Assembly (NCBI GenBank): GCA_015232735.1
Contig: JADFZC010000124.1
Span: 1-7,245 of the forward strand
Source of the DNA: Oligoflexales bacterium
GTDB taxonomy: Bacteria; Bdellovibrionota; Oligoflexia; Oligoflexales; Oligoflexaceae
DNA: 7,245 bases
Direction of reading: 5' to 3'
The translations under genes and the position numbers were made by a program. The notes beneath the pieces were generated by a model, which was given only the letters and a program-made list of their open reading frames with translations, did not search any database and had not been told where the DNA came from. Positions 1 through 5,962 of this stretch are shown piece after piece (position 1 is the stretch's first letter; each line of letters starts with the position of its first letter).

Positions 1-1
1 T

Positions 2-142
2 ATTCAGCTGGATATTGTCAATGAGAGCAGCATCCCGGCCGCACCTTATCAGCCGATGCAAACCGAACCGGCCATCCGGTTTTTGGAGCTTGTGCCGGTA
101 CCGGCCAAAACAAATGCCACTGCGCCTTCAATGGCAAATTGA
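2..142 (+). CDS. C-terminal end of an unidentified gene (partial, runs off the left edge)
   Basis: Frame 2 is open from the window edge to a TGA at 140-142 and gives 46 residues beginning IQLDIVNESSIPAAPYQP and ending in ATAPSMAN. The translation has ordinary protein composition: a mix of hydrophobic, acidic and proline residues, few Cys or Trp, and a low-complexity Pro/Ala/Thr tail typical of a C-terminus. Longer open frames overlapping the same bases, one on each strand, are rich in Arg, Cys and His and look like shadows. No family can be recognised from so short a piece. The gene would be convergent with the lipoprotein gene, with 92 bp between the two stop codons. The coding call rests on the open frame and composition only; the start and most of the gene lie outside the window. 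Confidence 0.45.
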   Translation: MQLDIVNESSIPAAPYQPMQTEPAIRFLELVPVPAKTNATAPSMAN

Positions 143-196
143 GACGGTTCAGATTAGCGAAACGATGATCGTGCCTGCTCTTTGCAGAACATATAC

Positions 197-217
197 AGAT
201 CCGGTTTTCCCGGGTCT
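197..217. terminator. Weak hairpin between convergent genes
   Basis: AGATCCGG (197-204) pairs with CCGGGTCT (210-217) around a 5-base loop, giving eight pairs including one T-G. It lies between the two convergent stop codons, where a shared terminator is expected. The plus-strand tail is only TTTA and there is no T-run on the minus strand, so termination is inferred from position more than from sequence. Confidence 0.3.
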
Positions 218-234
218 TTAAGACTATAGCATCC

Positions 235-1626
235 TCATTTCGCAGGAGCTGCCGGCTTTTGACAAGGAGGATTAGCATTCTCACATGTCGAGAGCACCAC
301 TGATGAGGATGGATCTACAGCACGCACTTCCATAAGGACATATGATACTGTCTTCTCTCCGGTCTGGGCCCCGCAAATACCTTTGGCGCTGACCTGTGAA
401 GCCCCTCCAGGGCCTGTCCCGCAATCGATTGTTGCGGTTCCGCTATCTCCAGCCTTCGTAAGGCGCTTGAAATTCTTGAAGACTGTATAGTTCGCCCAGT
501 CCTTGAACTCGTAGGCATCGCCGCTTTGGGTGATTGTCATTATATGGGGACTTCCAATATTGCGATCTGTCGCCGTCGTGGGAATTGCAGCCGTATCTAT
601 ACCCATTATCGCTTTCGTCTCGTCGCTGCTCAAATAGTAGATCTCCAGTCTGACATTTGCAACAGGAACGGAAAACAGATATACCTCCTTCATCGTCGTA
701 TCGGTATTCAAATGGACAATCGGGGTGAATCTGGCGGCAGGAACATTGATTCCATCCTGTTTAGGGTAGCCTGCTGCATCTTTTCCCTGATCCGGCCCCC
801 GGATCACAAAAGTTCCGGAGGTGGAAGCTGTAACATATGAATCAGGATTGAACACGAGATCCATGACCAGTTTTCCCTCGCCGTTGAAAATGAAAGGTTT
901 CTGGAATTTGAAGAAAGAACCGCCGCTGTTGAGGACAATTTCACTGAGTTCAGCTGTTCCCTCAAGCGAACTCGCTTCAAAATATTTTGAGTTGTCAGGG
1001 GATGACGTCTTTTGAGTCGTGGCACTTTTTGTTGACAGTGTCCTGCCGTCAGATAGAGTTACCGATGCCTTTACCTTAACCGGTTTATAATGCTGAATCT
1101 CTCCATAATTGTACTCGCCGTTTAAAAGCGGGACTGAATTTTTGGCAATCGTGGTTTTGGCGGCCGCCTGATCCATGATGTCAACCCATTCGGTCCCTTC
1201 GCCGACCTTACTCTCTCCATATACGGATTCACTCCATTGACCTGAGGCATACAGTGTCGAACAACCTTCACTCTTGCTGATTGCTGTTCCTGAGATACTC
1301 ATTGTCTTGCAAAGGCGTATCTGACCTATTGCATACTGGAGAGACTGCAGCTGGGAAACAGTATTTGCGCCGATCTTCAGATTTGCCGGCTTGTTGTCAT
1401 CAGCAAGTCCATACGATCCATAGCTGCCGGGGTCAGTCAGATAAATTCCAAATCCGGCTTGTGTCTTGCCGGAATTTATAAAATTAAGTCCGATGGAAGT
1501 TCCCGAAGGCGAATCATCATCAGACTTCTTTGAGCATCCAAGAAAAAGTCCCATCGCCAAAAATGATACGATGGCCAGCCTTCCAACACCTGCCGCGTAT
1601 AAAACGCGATAACATCTTTCGTACAT
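235..1626 (-). CDS. Large predicted outer-membrane or periplasmic lipoprotein of unknown function
   Basis: The protein has 463 residues from ATG at 1626. A TTG twelve bases further up is also in frame, but ATG is preferred because a G-rich stretch (GGGGG, 1632-1636) lies just upstream of it as a weak ribosome site. The N-terminus is a signal peptide: Arg residues at 4, 7 and 16, a hydrophobic core at about 17-29, then LFLGC with Cys31 as the lipidation site. Phe at -3 is less usual than Leu. The following KKSDDDS is a flexible polar tether. The mature chain is Gly/Ser/Thr-rich with alternating beta-strand patterns, including VKVKASVTLSDGRTL and KLVMDLVFNPDSY, which suggests a beta-sandwich. 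Several Cys residues, including two near the C-terminus in STCENANPPC, could form disulphides after export. The strand pattern vaguely recalls DUF4382-like lipoproteins; this is a guess. It follows the 119-residue gene on the same strand with a 181-bp gap, so it may be transcribed separately. Confidence 0.85.
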   Translation of the reverse strand: MYERCYRVLYAAGVGRLAIVSFLAMGLFLGCSKKSDDDSPSGTSIGLNFINSGKTQAGFGIYLTDPGSYGSYGLADDNKPANLKIGANTVSQLQSLQYAIGQIRLCKTMSISGTAISKSEGCSTLYASGQWSESVYGESKVGEGTEWVDIMDQAAAKTTIAKNSVPLLNGEYNYGEIQHYKPVKVKASVTLSDGRTLSTKSATTQKTSSPDNSKYFEASSLEGTAELSEIVLNSGGSFFKFQKPFIFNGEGKLVMDLVFNPDSYVTASTSGTFVIRGPDQGKDAAGYPKQDGINVPAARFTPIVHLNTDTTMKEVYLFSVPVANVRLEIYYLSSDETKAIMGIDTAAIPTTATDRNIGSPHIMTITQSGDAYEFKDWANYTVFKNFKRLTKAGDSGTATIDCGTGPGGASQVSAKGICGAQTGEKTVSYVLMEVRAVDPSSSVVLSTCENANPPCQKPAAPAK

Positions 1627-1648
1627 AATAACCCCCAATAAATTTACG

Positions 1649-1689
1649 TGACAAAAGTCGTCAATTCCATGAGTTATGATACAATTATA
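1649..1689 (-). promoter_or_regulatory. Possible -10 element and small inverted repeat ahead of the lipoprotein gene
   Basis: In the AT-rich gap upstream of the lipoprotein gene the minus strand reads TATAAT (1684-1689), a perfect -10 hexamer, but no good -35 lies at the right distance. Nearer the gene there is TGAC-N7-GTCA (1649-1663), which could be a protein-binding site. Both are short matches in AT-rich DNA and may be chance. Confidence 0.25.
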
Positions 1690-1779
1690 TATTTTATTAG
1701 TTTTTTTGGGAGAGATTTCTTAAAGTCAGCTGAAATTTTGCGCAAGATTTTCCTTTTTACTCAGCCGGCCAGCCGCAGT

Positions 1780-1809
1780 GCCTCACACCTTGTGAAGCCT
1801 GTTTTTTTT
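1780..1809 (+). terminator. Stem-loop followed by T8, adjoining the stop of the 119-residue gene
   Basis: GCCTCACA (1780-1787) faces TGTGAAGC (1791-1798) around a 3-base loop, with one C-A mismatch on the plus strand that becomes a G-U pair on the minus strand. Eight T residues follow at 1802-1809, so the terminator form is in plus orientation. On the minus strand the hairpin lies directly after the TAA of the 119-residue gene, but no T-run follows it. It could block antisense transcription or act weakly in both directions. Confidence 0.4.
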
Positions 1810-2167
1810 ATAACTGGTCTTCAAGAACTGACTGCAGCCTTGCACGCATTTCAGGTCTCTTTAGCGCTTCCTGCAGTTTCCACTCCAGCGGAGTCAGATC
1901 ATTGAGCTTTGCGTCCCACCACTCCTGGGGGATTGTTGTCAATGCCTCGTTGACAATGTCTCCGATGTCAATGTTTTTGATTCCGCGCTCTTTCAGGGCA
2001 TTTTGGAAACCGGCAAGCGGACCGTCATAATCAACCGACAGTGTGAGCTTCAATTTGCGGCCGACGATGATTTGAGCGCCCGCGCGCCCATCTTGCGTTT
2101 CAAGGTCATCATCAAGTGATTCTGATGGGATTTTTCTCTTTTTACCTTCCTTTGCAGGTTCTGTCAT
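1808..2167 (-). CDS. Small protein of unknown function with ribbon-helix-helix-like topology
   Basis: The protein has 119 residues. The start is well supported: AAAGGAGTG (2176-2184) lies about 8 bases ahead of the ATG. Residues 1-33 are charged and probably disordered (MTEPAKEGKKRKIPSE, then an acidic run). They are followed by a strand-like segment LKLTLSVD (about 38-45), a helix PLAGFQNALKERG and a second helix IDIGDIVNEAL. This beta-alpha-alpha order, with a basic strand edge, matches the layout of ribbon-helix-helix DNA-binding proteins. The C-terminal third (IPQEWWDAKLNDLTPLEWKLQEAL and beyond) is helical, Trp- and Leu-rich, and could be an oligomerisation or partner-binding part, as in antitoxins. 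No toxin-like partner is visible next to it. The RHH reading is topology by eye only; the coding call is firm because of the ribosome site and composition. It sits alone between the hairpin cluster and the lipoprotein gene. Confidence 0.75.
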   Translation of the reverse strand: MTEPAKEGKKRKIPSESLDDDLETQDGRAGAQIIVGRKLKLTLSVDYDGPLAGFQNALKERGIKNIDIGDIVNEALTTIPQEWWDAKLNDLTPLEWKLQEALKRPEMRARLQSVLEDQL

Positions 2168-2407
2168 AAATTATTCACTCCTTTAATATTGACTGAATGT
2201 TGTTACTGTTAATGCAAAAAATATTTCGGACCAAATCTGTACGTTTCTCTTTTTCCGGAAATGAGCAAGAAATAATTTCTATCCTCCCGAACAGTCAAAA
2301 ACGGCTCTGCCCTGTCTGCTGCAATCCGTTTTACCATACATCGATATGGTTTGCTAAGAAAAAATGGTTATGCATGACGAATGTGGTGGCAAACTTGACC
2401 GTGATAA
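2168..2407. other. Non-coding gap, upstream region of the 119-residue gene
   Basis: No convincing ORF is present on either strand. The only structure seen is a short hairpin, CCATA/TATGG at 2334-2349, with a 6-base loop. The minus strand just ahead of the 119-residue gene is AT-rich (2185-2230) and should hold its promoter, but no well-spaced -35/-10 pair stands out. Confidence 0.5.
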
Positions 2408-2503
2408 ACCCGGCCCTGAAGGACCGGGTGTCCAGTCAGGAGAGGCTTTAAACCTCTCCTGATTTTGGTTAGCTTGAAGGGCCTCGCCCTGAAGGACGAG
2501 GTT
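2408..2503. repeat. Hairpin cluster with two like hairpins, possible IS200/IS605-type remnant
   Basis: Hairpin 1 is ACCCGG/CCGGGT (2408-2413 and 2424-2429). Hairpin 3 is CCTCG/CGAGG (2482-2486 and 2497-2501), extendable by G-T pairs. Both enclose the same CCCTGAAGGA, and the shared stretch GCCCTGAAGGAC is 12 nt. Both are also followed by GGT-N-TCC. The stems differ but each pairs with itself. Short subterminal hairpins of this kind are typical of IS200/IS605 elements, which carry imperfect palindromes instead of inverted terminal repeats. No transposase or TnpB reading frame is present, so at most this is a remnant or a tiny non-autonomous derivative. The assignment is an inference from hairpin style. 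Confidence 0.4.
2436..2466 (+). terminator. Perfect 10-bp hairpin followed by TTTT
   Basis: TCAGGAGAGG (2436-2445) pairs perfectly with CCTCTCCTGA (2453-2462) around the 7-base loop CTTTAAA, and TTTT follows at 2463-2466. It has the form of a modest plus-strand terminator, but no plus-strand gene lies upstream. It sits between the two related hairpins of the cluster and may equally be part of that element. Confidence 0.35.
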
Positions 2504-2554
2504 TCCTTAAACTTGATGAATTTTTCGATAGGGGTTGGAGTTGAGCTGGGAGGT

Positions 2555-2678
2555 AGAGCCTGTCTAAAAAGGGTCGGACTCAACGTCAATCGTCGTCGGG
2601 CGATCCTCATTTACTGGAATGTAAACGAAGGCCGACCTCCTCCTCGCGCCTTGATCCACCCCTTATTACACGGGCTCT
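2555..2678. repeat. Structured repeat, copy A (abuts the RR1 stop codon)
   Basis: The outer arms 2555-2578 and 2655-2678 are imperfectly complementary: about 19 of 24 positions are Watson-Crick, plus one G-T. The core between them matches copy B at about 63 of 76 positions by hand count. Inside are two small hairpins: ATCGTC/GGCGAT (2589-2594, 2599-2604) and TTTAC/GTAAA (2610-2614, 2621-2625). The 20 bases from 2636 to 2655 (CCTCCTCCTCGCGCCTTGAT) are identical in copy B. The right end overlaps the first base of the RR1 stop triplet, so in the RR1 transcript the element forms the start of the 3' untranslated region. Confidence 0.8.
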
Positions 2679-3220
2679 CAAATCTTCTTTACTTTTTCCT
2701 TGAGGAAGGATGCTTGAAGTTTCTCTTTTAGCAGCCTGTTTTCTCTCTCCAGCTGAAGAACCTTGTCTTCAGTCCCTCCTGACTCACTTTGGTTTTTTGC
2801 GATTTCAGGATCCAGGAAAACGGGCAGTTCCTTTTCACCAGCCTTGATTTTTGTGGTTGCTATGAGATTTACGGCGTTTACTATGCCTCTGGCAGAAAAG
2901 GGTTTTACAATCCATGCCAAAACCCCGACGCTTTTTCCACGTGCCTTGAGTTCATCTGACGACTCGGTTGTCAACATCAAAATGGGTATTTTCCGCAGCT
3001 CAGCATCGGTTTTGATTTTCTGACACATTTCGAGACCGTTCATTAAGGGCATATAAAGGTCCGATATGATTAAGCTTACATCTGAATTGCCTTTTAATTT
3101 GGAAAGTCCGTCTTCTCCGTCGCAGGCCTCTACTACTTCATAATTCTCAGAAACAAGAACTTTTGCAAGCTGTCGCCTCGTATCCTGAGAATCTTCGACG
3201 ACTAAAATTTTTTTTGGCAT
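2678..3220 (-). CDS. Response regulator RR1: CheY-like receiver with a coiled-coil tail
   Basis: The protein has 180 residues. The receiver domain spans about 3-125: acidic pair E9/D10, phosphoacceptor D54 in IISDLYMP, T84 in LMLTTES, and K106 in the IVKPF switch motif, so all catalytic residues are present. Trp103 stands at the position before the conserved Lys that is often aromatic. No DNA-binding or enzymatic output domain follows. Instead there is a polar linker, then a heptad-like segment at about 150-175 (VLQLERENRLLKEKLQ), probably a dimerising or docking coiled coil. AAGAGGA (3225-3231) precedes the ATG by 4 bases. It lies downstream of the CheA-like kinase on the same strand, with its own strong promoter between them. 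It is about 78% identical to RR2 over the first 108 residues, so the two are recent duplicates. It is likely phosphorylated by the neighbouring kinase; that partnership is inferred from position. Confidence 0.93.
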   Translation of the reverse strand: MPKKILVVEDSQDTRRQLAKVLVSENYEVVEACDGEDGLSKLKGNSDVSLIISDLYMPLMNGLEMCQKIKTDAELRKIPILMLTTESSDELKARGKSVGVLAWIVKPFSARGIVNAVNLIATTKIKAGEKELPVFLDPEIAKNQSESGGTEDKVLQLERENRLLKEKLQASFLKEKVKKI

Positions 3221-3302
3221 GAAATCCTCTTTGGAAAAGATGTTTTGGTTTTTTGGAAATTTTCTTTTATGCTAAAAGATATATACAGGTCTTCTGGCAT
3301 AT

Positions 3303-3386
3303 TTACAAAATTTCCAGAACTTTCGCTGCAATACCCTTTATCTGGCCTTTTTGTTCTATGGTAAAGGTAGGATATTGTTCAGTCAT
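3303..3386 (-). CDS. Possible 27-codon ORF at the 5' end of the RR1 transcript
   Basis: ATG at 3386 to TAA at 3303-3305 gives 27 residues beginning MTEQYPTFTIEQ and ending AAKVLEIL. The second half is a plausible amphipathic helix and the composition is protein-like. There is no ribosome site, but the ATG falls about 7 bases after the -10 hexamer of the strong promoter, so the message would be leaderless or nearly so. It could be a leader peptide, a small protein, or a chance frame. An in-frame TAA four codons upstream rules out a longer form. Confidence 0.3.
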   Translation of the reverse strand: MTEQYPTFTIEQKGQIKGIAAKVLEIL

Positions 3387-3392
3387 ATTCTT

Positions 3393-3422
3393 ATTTTATC
3401 GATTAGATCGATATGTTGTCAA
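3393..3422 (-). promoter_or_regulatory. Strong sigma-70-type promoter upstream of RR1
   Basis: The minus strand reads TTGACA (3417-3422), an 18-base spacer, then TAAAAT (3393-3398): a perfect -35 and a five-of-six -10. Transcription would start near 3386, about 165 bases ahead of the RR1 ATG. RR1 can therefore be expressed apart from the kinase gene, whose stop lies just upstream at 3449. The long AT-rich leader contains the 27-codon ORF. A short pairing is also possible within it (CCAGA with TCTGG). Confidence 0.65.
3397..3413. promoter_or_regulatory. Palindrome inside the RR1 promoter spacer, candidate operator
   Basis: TATCGAT-TAG-ATCGATA is a perfect 7-3-7 inverted repeat filling most of the space between the -35 and -10 hexamers. 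A dimeric regulator bound here would block RNA polymerase. The position is what makes it notable; the regulator is unknown. Confidence 0.45.
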
Positions 3423-3448
3423 GTCTAATGGAAAACAAAAAACGGGTT

Positions 3449-5770
3449 CTATGCAGCCACTGACTGAGCTGATTTTTCAATGTCCAAATTGTGTTCCCTG
3501 ACATCAAGAAATAAATCGCCCGGGAGATTCAATCTTAATAAGAATCCACGAAAATCATCCCCTTCATGGCTATCCTCGTCAAATATCAATTTGACAGAGC
3601 CTCCATGTTCTTTCATCGACATAAAAACGACGTCGAGTCCCACGCCCCGTCCTGAAAGTGATGTAACTCTGTCGGCAGTGGAAAATCCTGGATTGAAGAT
3701 GTTGCTGGCAATTTCATCATCTATCAGGTCTGATGCTTTTATATTATTCCTTTCTTTCTGTACCATTTCACGAATCTTTTTCAGATTTAGCCCGCGTCCG
3801 TCATCCTTGATGTCAATTACAAGATTGTCGTCAGCCACGTCAGCTGATATACTGATGTATCCTGTTTCCTTTTTTCCTTTTTTCAGCCGTTCTTCGGGAG
3901 GTTCGATCCCATGATCGATGGCATTGCGTATAATATGGGTAAAAACATCCTGTACCCAAAAGGAGGCATGCTTGAAAATAAGGAAACCCTCGGCTTTAAT
4001 GTCAAGTATTGGAGAGTTTTTATTCAGTTCCTTGGAAAGCGAAGGCAGGGAACCGAATATATCGCTTAGGATTTCATCAAGTCCTTTGGATTCCCAATTG
4101 CTCAGCAGATCATGAACCTTCTGAATGGATTTCTTATGTGTTTCCGGAAGGAATTCATAACTGGAGTTCAACATGGTTATTGCTTTTTTGACGATGCTGG
4201 TTGTGGCCTTATGCTTCGAGTTATGCTTTAGCCTTGTGAGCTTTTTCTGATTTATATCAACGTATACGTTAATATGAGCCATTACATCGTCAAGATTGTT
4301 CAAAAGGGTATTGACATCCCAAGGTGCCTTGTTTTCGCGAAGAAGCTGGTAATATTGTTCGACTTCATGAACCTTGCTTGATATTTCCTTCAGACCGTAG
4401 AGTCTGGAGTTGCCCTTTAGGGTGTGCATGTTTCTGAAAAGATGAGCCACTATGGTATCCGTTCTTATTGGATTCTGTTTGATCAGCTGCCTGTTCTCCT
4501 CAATGAGATTAAAGGAATTTTTCAGGAATGAGTCGAACTGGTTGCTTGACAGATTCAGGATCTCATCTATTATCAGCAATTCTTTCTTCTGAGTCTCTGA
4601 AGATCTTCTGAGATCTTTGAGTTCTGTAACATCTCTGACGGTTACGATGATTTTTTCCACATTTCTGTATTCGTTGTATATTGGATTCCACTCCAGTTCG
4701 AGTATCTTTTCACTTCCGCTGGGAAATTTTTTCTTTATTTCATTAGGCAGAACATGGCTGTTGACCAGGAAATTGAGTTCATTGTCATTGATCGAATATT
4801 CTATGCATGCCTTTATCTGAGAGATATCATCGGAAGACAAATCAGTATCAAGCAACAGTATATCCGTGAGTGAACAGCCTGATATGTCTTTTGTCTCAAG
4901 AATGTTTTCCAAAAAGGCTGAATATTCATGGTGAATGATGTTCCCCTTGATAATGGTAAATATTCCTTGCCTGATGTTTTGGAGCATGGCGTTAATGTCA
5001 TTTGTTTTAATTCTCAGCTCCTTTGTGCGCTCACTTACTTTTTCCTCAAGGCTTCTGTTATATGACTCGATGACCAATATTTTGTTTTTTATGTTATCGC
5101 GCATTTCAGCAAATGTGCGGGCCAGTCGTCCAAACTCGTCCTCCCTTGAGAAATCAATGAGATGATCGAGGTTTCCGTTTGAAAGCTCTTCTGCACTGTG
5201 TTTCAACTCTTGAAGGGGCCTGCTGATGACCTTCCCGACTGTTATGCCTATTATGAAAATTGTGATAATAATTGAAATAAAGGCGCAAATGCCAAGCATG
5301 AACGATGTGTCCATAATCATCTTTTTGGCCTTTTCCAGCGATACGATGAGTTCAACTCTTCCTATGGTGTTTTCCATTCTCTTGATGTCCTGACTTGCAT
5401 ATACGAAATTTGAATTTTTTTTCAGGTCATCAATAGATAATGCTTTTATTGCATCCTGCTTTTGAAATACTATTTCCGATTCGGTTTTCTTATCCACACT
5501 TAAAACCCTTACGCCGACAACATCCTTGTCGAGAATAATGGCGTCAGTTGTATGTTTAACCCACTCCTCATTGGTGTCCCAAATAGGGGTAATCAGGGAA
5601 ATATTGGCGAGTGTTGCGAGATTGTGAGCTTTTTCGTTAAGCGACATTTTCGTGTCATTGAAAATATAGGCCGCTATTGCCAGTGTAAAAAGAAAAGTAC
5701 TCAAGGTGATAATTATAACCATAATTGAAAGAAGTCGAAGATCTATTCTTTTTTTGGGATAAAGGCTCAT
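3449..5770 (-). CDS. Membrane CheA-like hybrid sensor kinase: sensor, HAMP, PAS, HPt and HATPase, without a CheW-like domain
   Basis: The protein has 773 residues; GGGAG (5775-5779) lies 4 bases ahead of the ATG. Order of parts: TM1 about 13-36; a periplasmic sensor about 37-153 with the WDTNEEWVKH...VVGVRVL pattern of small PAS-fold/Cache-like sensors; TM2 about 156-180; HAMP about 181-231; a short coiled coil; a PAS-like domain about 262-388 ending VTVRDVTELK; an HPt domain about 400-510 with phosphoacceptor H449 in MHTLKGNSRLYG; a helical linker; and a CheA-type HATPase about 590-750. The ATPase has the N box HIIRNAIDHGIEPPEER (N616), the G1 box DDGRG (656-660), and FNPGFSTAD followed by SGRGVGLDVV. 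CheA normally ends in a CheW-like P5 domain; here only about 23 residues follow, so it should work without CheW or chemoreceptors. The HPt also lies in mid-chain instead of at the N-terminus. Probable targets are RR1 and RR2 on either side. The family assignment is secure; the ligand is unknown. Confidence 0.93.
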   Translation of the reverse strand: MSLYPKKRIDLRLLSIMVIIITLSTFLFTLAIAAYIFNDTKMSLNEKAHNLATLANISLITPIWDTNEEWVKHTTDAIILDKDVVGVRVLSVDKKTESEIVFQKQDAIKALSIDDLKKNSNFVYASQDIKRMENTIGRVELIVSLEKAKKMIMDTSFMLGICAFISIIITIFIIGITVGKVISRPLQELKHSAEELSNGNLDHLIDFSREDEFGRLARTFAEMRDNIKNKILVIESYNRSLEEKVSERTKELRIKTNDINAMLQNIRQGIFTIIKGNIIHHEYSAFLENILETKDISGCSLTDILLLDTDLSSDDISQIKACIEYSINDNELNFLVNSHVLPNEIKKKFPSGSEKILELEWNPIYNEYRNVEKIIVTVRDVTELKDLRRSSETQKKELLIIDEILNLSSNQFDSFLKNSFNLIEENRQLIKQNPIRTDTIVAHLFRNMHTLKGNSRLYGLKEISSKVHEVEQYYQLLRENKAPWDVNTLLNNLDDVMAHINVYVDINQKKLTRLKHNSKHKATTSIVKKAITMLNSSYEFLPETHKKSIQKVHDLLSNWESKGLDEILSDIFGSLPSLSKELNKNSPILDIKAEGFLIFKHASFWVQDVFTHIIRNAIDHGIEPPEERLKKGKKETGYISISADVADDNLVIDIKDDGRGLNLKKIREMVQKERNNIKASDLIDDEIASNIFNPGFSTADRVTSLSGRGVGLDVVFMSMKEHGGSVKLIFDEDSHEGDDFRGFLLRLNLPGDLFLDVREHNLDIEKSAQSVAA

Positions 5771-5962
5771 ATGTCTCCCATAAATATTTTTTAGTACGCT
5801 TTTACTATAAACCTGTTTTGGGAAAGATATACCGCATCATCATTATTATGTAAGTCTTGAAACCAAAGAGGAATATCATCCCACTCAGTTGATAACCGAT
5901 AAAAGGCGATAAAAAATTTCGATTTTATGTCCATCAGATGTAAAAAACATATCACAGCATTG

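Noticed and set aside
18..284. Open frame on the minus strand overlapping the left edge
   Set aside because: It is rich in Arg, Cys and His, overlaps the lipoprotein gene's end, and lacks a ribosome site; the plus-strand frame 2 reading is more protein-like.
1648..1905. Plus-strand open frame of 85 codons
   Set aside because: It runs through the stem-loop at 1780-1809 and antisense into the well-supported 119-residue gene; no ribosome site.
2408..2503. CRISPR-like array from the repeated GCCCTGAAGGAC
   Set aside because: There are only two occurrences, each inside its own hairpin with different stems, with no regular spacers and no cas genes.
2555..2678. Copy A as a simple rho-independent terminator of RR1
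   Set aside because: The loop region is 76 bases, the arms are imperfect and no T-run follows on the minus strand.
2197..2731. Plus-strand open frames through the intergenic region (2197-2451 and 2465-2731)
   Set aside because: They are built from hairpin and repeat sequence and end antisense to RR1; composition is not protein-like.
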